A stretch of 64,000 nt of DNA from Murimonas intestini (GTDB lineage: Bacteria; Bacillota; Clostridia; Lachnospirales; Lachnospiraceae), in the NCBI GenBank assembly GCA_003148945.1, contig QGGY01000005.1, positions 62,001-126,000 of the forward strand, written 5' to 3'. Positions 9,037 to 17,642 of the stretch are shown piece by piece. A program made the translations under genes and the position numbers. The number at the start of each line of letters is the position of its first letter. Position 1 is the first letter of the stretch. The notes under the pieces are model-generated. The model was not told where the DNA came from. It worked only from the letters and a program-made list of their open reading frames with translations, and did no database searches.

Positions 9037-10038
9037 ATGAAGAATTTTTTAGTTTTGACCACTGGAGGAACGATAGCGTCCATGGAAGGGGAGAATGGCC
9101 TGATACCTGCCATGGGGGCGGAGGATCTGCTCTCATACATACCTGATATTGGTAAGCTGTGTACGGTAGATACCATGGAAGTCTGCAATATAGACAGCAC
9201 GAATATGGATATAGGCTACTGGAGAATGCTGGCCGGAGCCATCAGAGAAAATTATGAAGATTATGACGGATTTCTGATCTGCCATGGGACAGATACCCTG
9301 GCCTATACTGCATCAGCGCTGTCATATATGATACAGAATACAGAGAAGCCGGTGATACTTACAGGGGCGCAGAAGCCTATTTCTTTTGAGTCCACAGATG
9401 CACTGATGAACCTCAGGGACAGCTTTCAGTATATGATGGAAGAAGACACGAGAGGTGTGCAGGTTATGTTCGGGGGCCGCGCCATTGCGGGAACCAGGGC
9501 GAAGAAGATCAATACACTGAGCTACCAGGCTTTCTCCAGCATTAATTTTCCTGAGATCGCAGTGATCCGGAATGAACGTGTTATAAGATATGTGTGCACG
9601 CCAAAGCCGGAGGGAGAGGTACTTTTCGATACAAGGATGAATCCAAATATATTTTTGCTCAAGCTGACGCCCGGAAGCTCTCCGGAGATCCTGAAGGAGA
9701 TTTATAAACAGTACGACGGTATTATCCTGGAAGGCTTTGGGGTAGGCGGAGTGCCTGACAGGCTTTTTGAGACATTAAAAGCCTGCCAGAATGCCTACCC
9801 TGAGGGGCAGAAGATACTGGTGCTGGCTACCCAGGTCATGTCAGAGGGGAGCCATGTGTCCGTATATGAAGTCGGCAAACGCATGGAGGGGGAGATGCCT
9901 TATCTGGAAGCAAAGGATATGAATCTGGAAGCCGTGTTTGCTAAAGTGGCATGGATACTGGGGAAGAAGCCTTCTTCATGGCAGGAGATCGAAGAATTAT
10001 TCTATTCTAATGTAAATTTCGACATCCTGGGCATATAG
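9037..10038 (+). CDS. ansA: Type I L-asparaginase
   Basis: A 333-residue cytoplasmic amidohydrolase converting asparagine to aspartate and ammonia. The first active-site threonine is in VLTTGGTIAS at the N-terminus and the second in CHGTDTLAYTAS; a GAQ motif (TGAQKPI) and the C-terminal substrate-binding region follow. There is no signal peptide, as expected for type I enzymes. It lies 31 nt after the DUF6171-like gene and ends convergent to an AraC gene with a 21-nt gap. Confidence 0.93.
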   Translation: MKNFLVLTTGGTIASMEGENGLIPAMGAEDLLSYIPDIGKLCTVDTMEVCNIDSTNMDIGYWRMLAGAIRENYEDYDGFLICHGTDTLAYTASALSYMIQNTEKPVILTGAQKPISFESTDALMNLRDSFQYMMEEDTRGVQVMFGGRAIAGTRAKKINTLSYQAFSSINFPEIAVIRNERVIRYVCTPKPEGEVLFDTRMNPNIFLLKLTPGSSPEILKEIYKQYDGIILEGFGVGGVPDRLFETLKACQNAYPEGQKILVLATQVMSEGSHVSVYEVGKRMEGEMPYLEAKDMNLEAVFAKVAWILGKKPSSWQEIEELFYSNVNFDILGI

Positions 10039-10059
10039 CGGGCAGCCTGAAGAAAGAGT

Positions 10060-10923
10060 TCAGGACCTGCGTTCCCTGCCTGGGGTGGACCCTGTATATC
10101 TTTTGTAGATCCTGTAGAAATTTGAGAGATTGTTGAAACCGCATTCAAGTGCGATATCCACAATCTCTTTTTGCGTTGTGTGCAGCAGCTTCTGCGCCTG
10201 CTGCACACGTATCCCATTTAAGTAGCTGGAGAAGGTACAGCCGCAGGCTCTGCGGAAATATGAGGAGAAGTAGGTAGGGCTCATATAACAGGAGGCAGCC
10301 ATCTCCTCTAATGTTATCTTTTGGCCGAAATTAGTGTAAAGATGAAAAAATACACCTTCCAGGCGCTTCATGGCATGCTCCCTGTTTTCAAAGGTATCGG
10401 TGGACGGGGCAGCTGAGGTATAGTATCGTGTTAGCAGGGTGAGCAGCTTTAATATATCAGCTTTGATCACCAGCTGATAGCCTGTCCGGCGGTTCCCGGC
10501 CTCCCGGCAGATGGAGTCCAGCAGTTCCTGCATCCCTGCGCAGGAAGGTTCATTGTGGTCAATCTTATTCTGGAAACTGCTGCCGTACTCTACAAATGGT
10601 TTTAGAAATTCATAATCAAAATTCCCTATCCGCTCTGCGATAAAATCTATGGGAAATAATATGACATTTACCTCCATGAGCTCACTGATAAGCTCCCAGC
10701 CATGCGCTTCCATATGATTGAAAATGATAAAATCCCCGGCCGTGACAGAAAAAGACTTTTCACGGATGTGGTAGACTGCCTTCCCGGACAGGATGCTTGT
10801 AATTTCAAGACACGAATGCCAGTGATAAGTATTTGATGTGTTGTCACTCTGGCGGAGCGTGAGTGTACGCACCTGAAAAGGTTGATGGGGGTCAAATGTA
10901 AATTCTGCCTGGTAGATATTCAT
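10060..10923 (-). CDS. AraC-family transcriptional regulator (cupin sensor)
   Basis: A 287-residue regulator with an N-terminal cupin-like sugar-sensing domain (YHWHSCLEITSILSGKAVYHI, residues ~30-110) and a C-terminal double helix-turn-helix (~185-285; TLEEMAASCYMSPTYFSSYFRRACG and IVDIALECGFNNLSNFYRIYKR). It is divergent from the Gfo/Idh/MocA oxidoreductase gene, the probable target, and a direct repeat lies between them. The effector is unknown. Confidence 0.92.
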   Translation of the reverse strand: MNIYQAEFTFDPHQPFQVRTLTLRQSDNTSNTYHWHSCLEITSILSGKAVYHIREKSFSVTAGDFIIFNHMEAHGWELISELMEVNVILFPIDFIAERIGNFDYEFLKPFVEYGSSFQNKIDHNEPSCAGMQELLDSICREAGNRRTGYQLVIKADILKLLTLLTRYYTSAAPSTDTFENREHAMKRLEGVFFHLYTNFGQKITLEEMAASCYMSPTYFSSYFRRACGCTFSSYLNGIRVQQAQKLLHTTQKEIVDIALECGFNNLSNFYRIYKRYTGSTPGRERRS

Positions 10924-10951
10924 GGAACTCTCCTTATTTCTGTACTGCCCA

Positions 10952-10979
10952 ATAGTTTTGATACAACTATTATAGTTTT
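10952..10979. promoter_or_regulatory. Direct repeat ATAGTTTT, AraC-type operator candidate
   Basis: ATAGTTTT occurs at 10952-10959 and again at 10972-10979, exactly 20 bp apart (two helical turns) and in the same orientation, in the gap between the divergent AraC gene and the oxidoreductase. That geometry is usual for AraC-family sites, but the region is AT-rich and chance is possible. Confidence 0.4.
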
Positions 10980-11137
10980 ATCAGGCCCAAAAATCAAATA
11001 TAACATTTTATAATCGTAAGATAGTATAAAAACTGTGAAAGATGCGGGAAGAAAATGCAGGAGAGATGAGCTATACTACAGACATGAAACAGATATTACG
11101 GTTTAAGCCGGAACATAGAAAAGAGAGGGCGATCATA

Positions 11138-12220
11138 ATGAAGAATCAGAAGCTGGTATTAGGAGTTTTAGGTCTGGGAGAGGGAAGGAGCATTATATCA
11201 GCAGTGCAGCAGAGCGAATATTATGAGCTGGGAAATATATGCGACCTGAATGAGGAGCTGTGCAGACAGAGGATGGAGGAATTCGGACTGGACAAGTATA
11301 CTGTCAGATATGAAGATATGCTTGAGGACAAAGAGATAGATGTGATAGGTATCTATACGCCTGACCAGCTGCATGCAAAGCATATCATGCAGGCGCTTCG
11401 GGCAGGAAAACACGTCATCTGCACAAAACCGGTGATCGTGGGGCTGGATGAGGCGAAGGAGCTGAAGGAATGCCAGAAAAATTCTGGAAAGCATGTATTT
11501 GTGGGGCAGAGCACCAGGTTTTTTGAGTCTGTGAAATACCAGAGGGAAATGTATGAGCAGCAGAATATAGGTGAACTGATCACTGTGGAGGCTCATTATA
11601 AGAATGATTCCAGGTGGTTTCTGGAGAGAGACTGGAGCAGACAGCCTGGGTTCTCCTGGATGTACAATTTTATGATACATGCCGTAGACCTTGCTGCCTG
11701 GTATCTGCCGGAGATTGACGAGGTGTTCGGTTACGGCGCAGTCAGCCCGAATACCAGGGAATATGGTCTGAATGCAGAAGATACCATGACCTTTGTGGCC
11801 AGGGATACAAAAGGAAGGTTTGCAACTATAGAAGGTGCATATGGAAGTCCCTGCCTTGACGGAAATGTAGAATTTCCAATAGAGTGTACCTTAAGGGGAA
11901 CTAAGGGAATATCCAGGGGAGGATACAGCAAGTTTAAGTATTACGAAAGGACAGTAGACGAAGAGGGCAGGCATGACAGGGCTGAGACATTTGACGAGAA
12001 GCACGATTATTATTTCAGGTTTGAGAAGGAAAATCATCACGCGGGGGAATATCAGAACTACATTGAATATTTTGCCCGGAAGCTTATGAAGGGTGAGACG
12101 CCCAAGCCTGACCTGGAAGAAGCTTTCCATACTATCGGTATTCTGGAGGCCATGAAGCGCAGCCTGGAGTCAGGTCTGCCGGTAAAGGTGGGCAGTATAT
12201 TGAGAGAGTATGGTTTGTAA
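11138..12220 (+). CDS. Gfo/Idh/MocA-family NAD(P)-dependent oxidoreductase
   Basis: A 360-residue sugar or inositol dehydrogenase-like protein. I start at ATG 11138 after AGAGAGGG, so the Rossmann motif LGVLGLGEGRS sits at the N-terminus; the extra 32 upstream codons lack similarity. The conserved CTKPVIVGLDEAKEL block contains the family lysine-proline pair, and a histidine in the expected place is in YNFMIHAVDLAAWYLP. The substrate is unknown; divergence from an AraC gene suggests carbohydrate metabolism. Confidence 0.88.
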   Translation: MKNQKLVLGVLGLGEGRSIISAVQQSEYYELGNICDLNEELCRQRMEEFGLDKYTVRYEDMLEDKEIDVIGIYTPDQLHAKHIMQALRAGKHVICTKPVIVGLDEAKELKECQKNSGKHVFVGQSTRFFESVKYQREMYEQQNIGELITVEAHYKNDSRWFLERDWSRQPGFSWMYNFMIHAVDLAAWYLPEIDEVFGYGAVSPNTREYGLNAEDTMTFVARDTKGRFATIEGAYGSPCLDGNVEFPIECTLRGTKGISRGGYSKFKYYERTVDEEGRHDRAETFDEKHDYYFRFEKENHHAGEYQNYIEYFARKLMKGETPKPDLEEAFHTIGILEAMKRSLESGLPVKVGSILREYGL

Positions 12221-12310
12221 TAAATCAATAACAAATTGATATACAAAAGTTTGATGATTAACTCTTGACGGGAAAAAATAAGGGTGATAAAATAAAAATA
12301 CCGAGTAGCA

Positions 12311-12350
12311 AAATGCGTAAATCCAGGAATGGATTTGCGCATTTTTTTTG
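12311..12350 (+). terminator. Intrinsic terminator after the oxidoreductase gene
   Basis: AAATGCGTAAATCC (12311-12324) pairs with GGATTTGCGCATTT (12331-12344) around a 6-nt loop and runs into a stretch of T's. Confidence 0.9.
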
Positions 12351-12395
12351 TACTTATTTAGCAGTCTTTAGATTTACAAAATTCAGGAGGTTGAA

Positions 12396-13829
12396 ATGGA
12401 AAAACAAGGAACTATGGAAATGAACAAGATGGGAGTGATGCCCGTCAAGAGGCTGATGCTGACAATGGGAGTTCCCATGATACTGTCAATGGTCCTGCAG
12501 GCTTTCTATAATATTGTGGACAGCTATTTTGTCAGCTCTATGAAGGATACTGCCGAGATCGCCGGAAGGGGAGAGTATGGAGTTACCGCACTGACACTGG
12601 CTTTTCCTGTGCAGATGCTCATGATTGCCGTAGGCGTTGGTACAGGAGTGGGTATTAATGCACTATTGTCAAAGAGCCTGGGTGAGGGGAACAGAGAAAA
12701 GGCCAGCAAGGTTGCGGGCAATGCCATCTTTCTGGGAATCTGCACGTATATAGTGTTTATGCTGGCAGGCGTTTTCGGAATCGATGCCTATATGCATACG
12801 CAGACCTCAGACCCTGTTGTACTGCAGATGGGAAGCAGTTATCTGAGGATATGCATGGTCCTTTCTTTTGGAGTGATCATGTTCATGATATATGAAAAAC
12901 TTCTCCAGGCGGCGGGCCGGACGGTACTTTCTACCATAGCCCAGGTAGCGGGGGCGGTGACAAATATTGTGCTGGACCCGATCCTTATTTTTGGATATCT
13001 GGGATTTCCGGCAATGGGAATTGAAGGGGCAGCATATGCCACTGTCATAGGACAATTTGTATCACTTGTGCTGGGGGCCGTTTTCCAGCATACGCTCAAT
13101 CGTGATGTAAATTCGGGAATACGTTATCTGATACCTGAAAAGAAGATCATCGGTGAGATCTATAAGGTTGGAATCCCGGCTATTATCATGCAGGCGCTGA
13201 TGTCCTTCATGACATATGGAATAAATATCATATTTGGACGTGTATCTGTAGCAGCAGTAACTGCCTACGGAGTTTATTACAAGATCCAGCAGTTCGTATT
13301 TTTTGCAGCTTTCGGCCTGAATAATGCCCTGATCCCAATTATAGGTTTTAATTACGGGATGCAGGATAAGCGCAGGGTAAAGGACGGCATCAGATACGGG
13401 CTGATCTACACGCTTGTTATAATGCTGGCCGGGGCAGTCCTGCTCCAGGTAAGTGCGGCCGGTCTGGCGGGTATATTCTCACTGTCTGATGAGACATACC
13501 AGCTGTGTATAAAAGCCATCAGGATCATTACTCTTGGATATCTCTTTGTGGGAGCCAATATAACATATCAGGGAATCTTCCAGGCATTCGGTCAGGGAGT
13601 CAGTTCACTTATCATATCCCTTATCCGGCTTGTTGTAGTGGCCCTGCCTCTGGCATATCTGTTTACAACATTAGAAAATGCCCAGGACATGATATGGTGG
13701 GCATTCCCTATTGCAGAAGGGTGTGCATTGGCAGCTGCACTCATATTAATGAAAAAGATTGCTGAAAAGAAGCTGGATGGCATGAAGGAGACGCATCACG
13801 CAGGGAGGGCTGAAGGGATTCCCGCGTGA
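12396..13829 (+). CDS. MATE-family multidrug/solute efflux transporter
   Basis: A 477-residue integral membrane protein with about twelve hydrophobic segments and the MATE N-terminal pattern (VKRLMLTMGVPMILSMVLQAFYNIVDSYFVS). It would export cationic compounds or metabolites using a Na+ or H+ gradient; the substrate cannot be predicted. It stands alone, between a terminator at 12311 and a perfect palindrome at 13855, and differs from the larger MATE-ATPase fusion at 42.9 kb. Confidence 0.92.
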   Translation: MEKQGTMEMNKMGVMPVKRLMLTMGVPMILSMVLQAFYNIVDSYFVSSMKDTAEIAGRGEYGVTALTLAFPVQMLMIAVGVGTGVGINALLSKSLGEGNREKASKVAGNAIFLGICTYIVFMLAGVFGIDAYMHTQTSDPVVLQMGSSYLRICMVLSFGVIMFMIYEKLLQAAGRTVLSTIAQVAGAVTNIVLDPILIFGYLGFPAMGIEGAAYATVIGQFVSLVLGAVFQHTLNRDVNSGIRYLIPEKKIIGEIYKVGIPAIIMQALMSFMTYGINIIFGRVSVAAVTAYGVYYKIQQFVFFAAFGLNNALIPIIGFNYGMQDKRRVKDGIRYGLIYTLVIMLAGAVLLQVSAAGLAGIFSLSDETYQLCIKAIRIITLGYLFVGANITYQGIFQAFGQGVSSLIISLIRLVVVALPLAYLFTTLENAQDMIWWAFPIAEGCALAAALILMKKIAEKKLDGMKETHHAGRAEGIPA

Positions 13830-13854
13830 GGTATATTGGAATATGGATGGTACA

Positions 13855-13894
13855 CATCAGGGGATGCTGCAGTTAACTGCAGCATCCCCTGATG
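13855..13894. repeat. 40-bp perfect palindrome
   Basis: The two 20-bp halves (CATCAGGGGATGCTGCAGTT and AACTGCAGCATCCCCTGATG) are exact reverse complements with no spacer, 25 bp after the MATE gene. There is no T run behind it, so it is not a textbook terminator, though it could still end transcription or stabilise the 3' end. A copy of a dispersed element follows at once (13905-13948). Confidence 0.7.
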
Positions 13895-13904
13895 CATAGT
13901 AAGC

Positions 13905-13948
13905 CGGCTTCGGCGATAGGATTTTTGCACCCTTGAATCATTTTCTAC
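13905..13948 (+). repeat. Dispersed element, copy 1 (partial)
   Basis: The core GATTTTTGCACCCTTGAATC (13919-13938) recurs with few changes on the minus strand inside the MITE at 19601-19732, and more loosely at 32018-32087. This copy lacks the GGTCTGTGCA hairpin present in the other two. Confidence 0.6.
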
Positions 13949-14072
13949 ATCTACTATACCACAAAATCCCACTTTTTTCAAGGCTTGTAATAATACAGGA
14001 CAGGGCATATAATAGGCTCCCAGTACCAGCGTGTGGTAAAAAATGCTCTAAGTGAGAAAGGGGAAGCTGCCA

Positions 14073-14642
14073 ATGGGAAACAGTAAAGAAATAAAAGGTG
14101 ATGGGGTACAGGATTTTTATGAGCTAATGAAGGTGAGGGACAAACAGGAACTGGCTGCTGTTATTTCCTGCAATGAGAAGACAGAGAGATTTGGCCTGGT
14201 GCTTTCTGAGGAAAAGGCAGGTGAGCTTGTGCAGGCCAGAAATACCAGCCTGAAGAAACACAGGAGGGTGGAGTTTGGAAAAGGGATACTGGAGGAATTG
14301 ATTTTTGCATTTTGTGATTCCGAATATATCAGTCAGGACAGATATGCAGAGACACTTATGCAGCTTCAGGAGATTTTTTATGAATTTAAAAATGAATCAG
14401 GTGATAAGCTGACAGATGATGAACTTATCACATTTATGAGAGAACAATTTGATTCCGTATGCGAAGGGGATCTGGATTACCTGGCAGGAACATGCCTGAC
14501 CATATTCTCATCTGCTGTCAGGGCAGGCTACAGAGGATATGAAAAAACAGGGGGGCATAATGAATTTGAGAAGTTTGATGAGGTAAAGAGGTGGGATAAG
14601 GATCTGTATCTGGAGGTTTTAAGGGAGCTGTGCTGGAGCTGA
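14073..14642 (+). CDS. Conserved protein of unknown function, DUF6323-like
   Basis: A 189-residue cytoplasmic protein. ATG 14073 is favoured over GTG 14052 because AAGGGGAAG precedes it. Recognisable stretches are CNEKTERFGLVLSEEKAGEL, RVEFGKGILEELIFAFCDSEY and FMREQFDSVCEGDLDYLAG, which I associate from memory with DUF6323, a Clostridia-restricted family encoded next to DUF6179. No catalytic motif or membrane segment is seen. The next gene follows after 13 nt. Confidence 0.7.
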   Translation: MGNSKEIKGDGVQDFYELMKVRDKQELAAVISCNEKTERFGLVLSEEKAGELVQARNTSLKKHRRVEFGKGILEELIFAFCDSEYISQDRYAETLMQLQEIFYEFKNESGDKLTDDELITFMREQFDSVCEGDLDYLAGTCLTIFSSAVRAGYRGYEKTGGHNEFEKFDEVKRWDKDLYLEVLRELCWS

Positions 14643-14655
14643 GGGGGAGGAGAAA

Positions 14656-15513
14656 ATGCAGAAAGACAATATGAGAGGGTATGAAGCGGAAGAACTGCTT
14701 CCGCTTGTGGCAAAACTGACAAGAAAATATACTTCCGGGGAGAGCAGTTCGGTACCGTATGAGACGGCCCGGATGCTGATGGAAGCCGTGCTGTATTGCA
14801 TCCGGGAGGGTGAGGAGGGAGAACGTCTGTCCCTGATGCCTGAAGGCGGGGAAGCTGCACCGGCATCCAGTCTCTATTGGCAGGGGCATGAGAGGGTGAT
14901 TGAGAAAACGAAGAAAGCCCGGGAAATGTATGATGTACTGATAAAAGATTTTGAAGATTATGGGTGCAGGAATTATTACAACACCGTGATAAAGGGGCTG
15001 CCGCAGTTTTTCCTCAGGTATGACGCCAGGTTCTGCCCGCAGGACCATCTGCTGACCCTTGATTATCCGTCAATGGAAAGAGATGATGGGCTCTGCGGCA
15101 TTGACAAGATTTACCAGTATATAAGCGGGCTGTGTATTGAAAAGAGATTCCTTGGGATATTTGAGAGAAGTGCGGTTGCAGGGCTTCTGCAGCGCACCAT
15201 GACAGATTATGAACTGATCTATTTTGATAATATCTGTTATCAGGTACTGCTTTTATCACTTGGCTGTATGATAGCAGGGGAACCTGTCGCGCGTCTGAAA
15301 GTCTCCGGGGAAGGCTTAAATGCTGTAAGAGAATTTTTTGACAGTACAGACAGTGAATCTGCTGAAAATAAAATCAGCGGTCTGATAGTCATGCTTACAG
15401 GGCGGCTGGGGGATGAAGAGATGAAAGAATATTTTTTGAAAACATCTCATGAGTATGCTGTGAGGATCGTGAATGCAGCCGGTGTGAATGGATTGTCGGG
15501 TGTGTTTCCCTGA
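14656..15513 (+). CDS. Conserved protein of unknown function, DUF6179-like
   Basis: A 285-residue largely helical cytoplasmic protein following the DUF6323-like gene with its own GGGGAGGAG site. Blocks such as LLPLVAKLTRKYTSGESSSVPYE and FFLRYDARFCPQDHLLTLDYP fit my memory of DUF6179, the constant neighbour of DUF6323. No motif gives a function. The pair probably acts as a unit. Confidence 0.7.
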   Translation: MQKDNMRGYEAEELLPLVAKLTRKYTSGESSSVPYETARMLMEAVLYCIREGEEGERLSLMPEGGEAAPASSLYWQGHERVIEKTKKAREMYDVLIKDFEDYGCRNYYNTVIKGLPQFFLRYDARFCPQDHLLTLDYPSMERDDGLCGIDKIYQYISGLCIEKRFLGIFERSAVAGLLQRTMTDYELIYFDNICYQVLLLSLGCMIAGEPVARLKVSGEGLNAVREFFDSTDSESAENKISGLIVMLTGRLGDEEMKEYFLKTSHEYAVRIVNAAGVNGLSGVFP

Positions 15514-15573
15514 TTTCATAAGAAACGTAGTAACTAAGAAACTTCGTTCCCTGTACAACGTGATTTAATTTTG

Positions 15574-15603
15574 TTGACAAATTCTATTTCCCGGTGCTAT
15601 ACT
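15574..15603 (+). promoter_or_regulatory. Sigma-A promoter of the PadR-DUF2812 operon
   Basis: TTGACA at 15574-15579 and TATACT at 15598-15603, 18-bp spacer, with a palindromic operator just downstream. Confidence 0.75.
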
Positions 15604-15614
15604 GTAGTTGATAT

Positions 15615-15637
15615 ATCGCAGTGCGATGTATCGCACT
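15615..15637. promoter_or_regulatory. PadR operator candidate (overlapping inverted repeats)
   Basis: ATCGCA-G-TGCGAT (15615-15627) overlaps AGTGCGAT-GT-ATCGCACT (15620-15637), a perfect 8-2-8 palindrome. The block sits immediately after the -10 element and 20 bp before the PadR start codon, the expected place for autorepression. Confidence 0.65.
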
Positions 15638-15656
15638 AAATAAATGAGGTGGTTTC

Positions 15657-15971
15657 ATGGATTCCCACATTAAGAAAGTATATGTGCCAATGACGGAAAC
15701 AGGATTTTATATATTGCTGTGTTTGAGGGAAGAATCACATGGTTATAATATTGTCCGGAAAGTAGAATTATTGACACAGGGAGAAGTCAGGATAAGCCCG
15801 GGCACAATGTACGGGAGCTTGTCAAAGATGGAAAAGGACGGGCTGATTCAGTTCGTGCGGGAAGAAGATAAAAGAAAGATTTATTGTATTACTGATTTGG
15901 GAAAAGAAGTGCTGGCATTAGAAATGAAGCGGATCGAGCGTTTGTACCGGAATATGACGGAGGTGAGGTAA
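15657..15971 (+). CDS. PadR-family transcriptional regulator
   Basis: A 104-residue winged-helix protein (short, subfamily-2-like PadR). TETGFYILLCLREESHGYNIV and ISPGTMYGSLSKMEKDGLI are the family signature around the recognition helix; IYCITDLGKEVL is the wing. It is cotranscribed with the DUF2812 gene, which starts 1 nt after its stop. It most likely represses its own promoter at the adjacent palindrome. PadR/DUF2812 pairs are common in Clostridia; the inducer is unknown. Confidence 0.92.
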   Translation: MDSHIKKVYVPMTETGFYILLCLREESHGYNIVRKVELLTQGEVRISPGTMYGSLSKMEKDGLIQFVREEDKRKIYCITDLGKEVLALEMKRIERLYRNMTEVR

Positions 15972-15972
15972 A

Positions 15973-16521
15973 GTGCAGGATACAAAAACGGAATTCAAAT
16001 ATTTTCCCGTTTTTGAATGGGAGAAGGAACAAGATTATCTCAGGCAGCAGCATAAAAACGGATGGAAATTTGTCAGGGTGAGTTTTATAGGAGTTTATCA
16101 TTTTGAGAGATGCAGACCCGAAGATACAGTGTATCAATTAGACTACAATCCGGACGGACTTGAACATAAGGAGGAATATATTCAAATGTTCCATGACTGC
16201 GGATGGGAATATCTGCAGGATTTTTGGGGATATAGTTACTTCCGCAAGCCTGCTTCAGAGATGAATGGCGATGAAGAGATATTCTGCGATGAAGCCTCCA
16301 GGACAGAAATGATAAAGCAGGTATTAAAAGGGCATATGCTGCCGCCGCTGATTCTTTTTACTTTAATAATTTTGCCCAATATCTATATTCAGAGCCATAA
16401 TAACAGACCTGTAAACGATATATTGACAATTGTGTTTCTTGCATTATTCATTATATATCTTGTAATATTTCTTTTTATAGGATATCAGTTTTGGAAATAT
16501 TGGAAGCTTTTGCGAAAATAA
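15973..16521 (+). CDS. DUF2812 membrane protein
   Basis: A 182-residue protein starting at GTG 15973 behind GGAGGTGAGG. The N-terminal ~115 residues show the DUF2812 pattern (FPVFEWEKEQDYLRQQHKNGWKF, YQLDYNPD and the WEYLQDFWGYSYFRKP block), and two hydrophobic segments follow (~118-137 and ~149-172). It is the usual partner of a PadR regulator. Its biochemical role is unknown; a membrane-stress role is guesswork. Confidence 0.85.
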   Translation: MQDTKTEFKYFPVFEWEKEQDYLRQQHKNGWKFVRVSFIGVYHFERCRPEDTVYQLDYNPDGLEHKEEYIQMFHDCGWEYLQDFWGYSYFRKPASEMNGDEEIFCDEASRTEMIKQVLKGHMLPPLILFTLIILPNIYIQSHNNRPVNDILTIVFLALFIIYLVIFLFIGYQFWKYWKLLRK

Positions 16522-16535
16522 GTTTATGGCTGAAC

Positions 16536-17423
16536 TTAAACGGGAAACTGGACAGCATGCATACAGTCTGAGGAATACATATTTCTGAATTCAGTCGGGG
16601 TGCAGCCTTTATGCTGCCGGAACATCCTGGTAAAGGCAGGGAGGCTTGAAAATCCGGAGTTAAGGGCTACAGCAGTAACGGAGTAATCCGGATTGGCCAG
16701 CAGCTGTTCGGCCAGGGCGATCCTCTTCTGACTCAGGTACTGATAGAAAGAAATATGGGTAAATTCCTTGAACAGACGGGTAAAATGATATTTACTAAAA
16801 CCCGCTATCCCGGATGCCTGATCCAGGGTCAGATCTTCAGTGCAGTGCTCATTAATATATTTGCATGTATAAAGAAGGCGTTCTGTATACCTGGGAACGC
16901 TTCCGGAGCCTGTGTGCTCCGGGGCATGGGCGGAGGCATCAAACCTCCCCAGGGAGCCCAGCAGATGCATAAGAGAACTGTATATAAAAAGATCAAAAAA
17001 GGAGGAGGATTTCTCGTATTCCATTTCCATTGAAGTGAGCAGGCTGCTGACCTTTGCGTGCAGATCTTTGTCTGTCAGCGGAGACAGGACAGTAACAGGC
17101 GGCAAAAGAGCAAGCAGAGTCTCAAAGCTGGCTATTTCCTTCAGAAATGCAATATCGGCCAGATAGATAGTGCGGCTGCCTGACGCAGGAGCACAGAGGG
17201 CATGGACCGTCCCGGGCAGGATGACGGCGATATCCCCCTCCTCAAGCCGGTATGTGCAGCCATTGGCACGGACTTCATACCAGTTCCGGGAAGCACGTAC
17301 TATCTCTAAGGGCGCATGCCAGTGATCAGGAAAATCCTCATGCACCTTCAGATAATTAATGCGGAAAGTGAGATCCTCCCGGAATGAAACGCGCTCAAAT
17401 ATACCATCTAAATGTTCTATCAT
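16536..17423 (-). CDS. AraC-family regulator, probable controller of the GH120 gene
   Basis: A 295-residue regulator with an N-terminal cupin-like domain (HWHAPLEIVRASRNWYEVR) and a C-terminal double helix-turn-helix (residues ~190-290: LTLDQASGIAGFSKYHFTRLFKEFT and VTAVALNSGFSSLPAFTRMFRQHKG). It is divergent from the GH120 gene and a 12-bp direct repeat with 21-bp period lies upstream of that gene's -10 region, fitting activation by this protein with a xylo-oligosaccharide-type effector (inference). Confidence 0.92.
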   Translation of the reverse strand: MIEHLDGIFERVSFREDLTFRINYLKVHEDFPDHWHAPLEIVRASRNWYEVRANGCTYRLEEGDIAVILPGTVHALCAPASGSRTIYLADIAFLKEIASFETLLALLPPVTVLSPLTDKDLHAKVSSLLTSMEMEYEKSSSFFDLFIYSSLMHLLGSLGRFDASAHAPEHTGSGSVPRYTERLLYTCKYINEHCTEDLTLDQASGIAGFSKYHFTRLFKEFTHISFYQYLSQKRIALAEQLLANPDYSVTAVALNSGFSSLPAFTRMFRQHKGCTPTEFRNMYSSDCMHAVQFPV

Positions 17424-17501
17424 GTGAAGCCTCTTTTCTTAAAGTATGTGTGCCGTTACGAATATCATAGCTTAAATATAGTGAAATTGCAATAAGGCGA
17501 T

Positions 17502-17534
17502 CCCGCAAGAATTTTTAAAAACCCCGCAAGAATT
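17502..17534 (+). promoter_or_regulatory. AraC-type direct-repeat operator upstream of GH120
   Basis: CCCGCAAGAATT occurs twice, at 17502-17513 and 17523-17534, a 21-bp period on the same face of the helix. A -10-like TATATT sits at 17561-17566 with no recognisable -35, so the second repeat lies where an activator would contact polymerase. Confidence 0.7.
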
Positions 17535-17642
17535 GTAAAGCCTCTGCGGCATACTTCTGATATATTGAGGTTAACAGTAAATACTGTACTGATTAATAGG
17601 TGCCTGTATTGGGGGCAGCTGATTTTTAAGGAGGGTTTTTCA

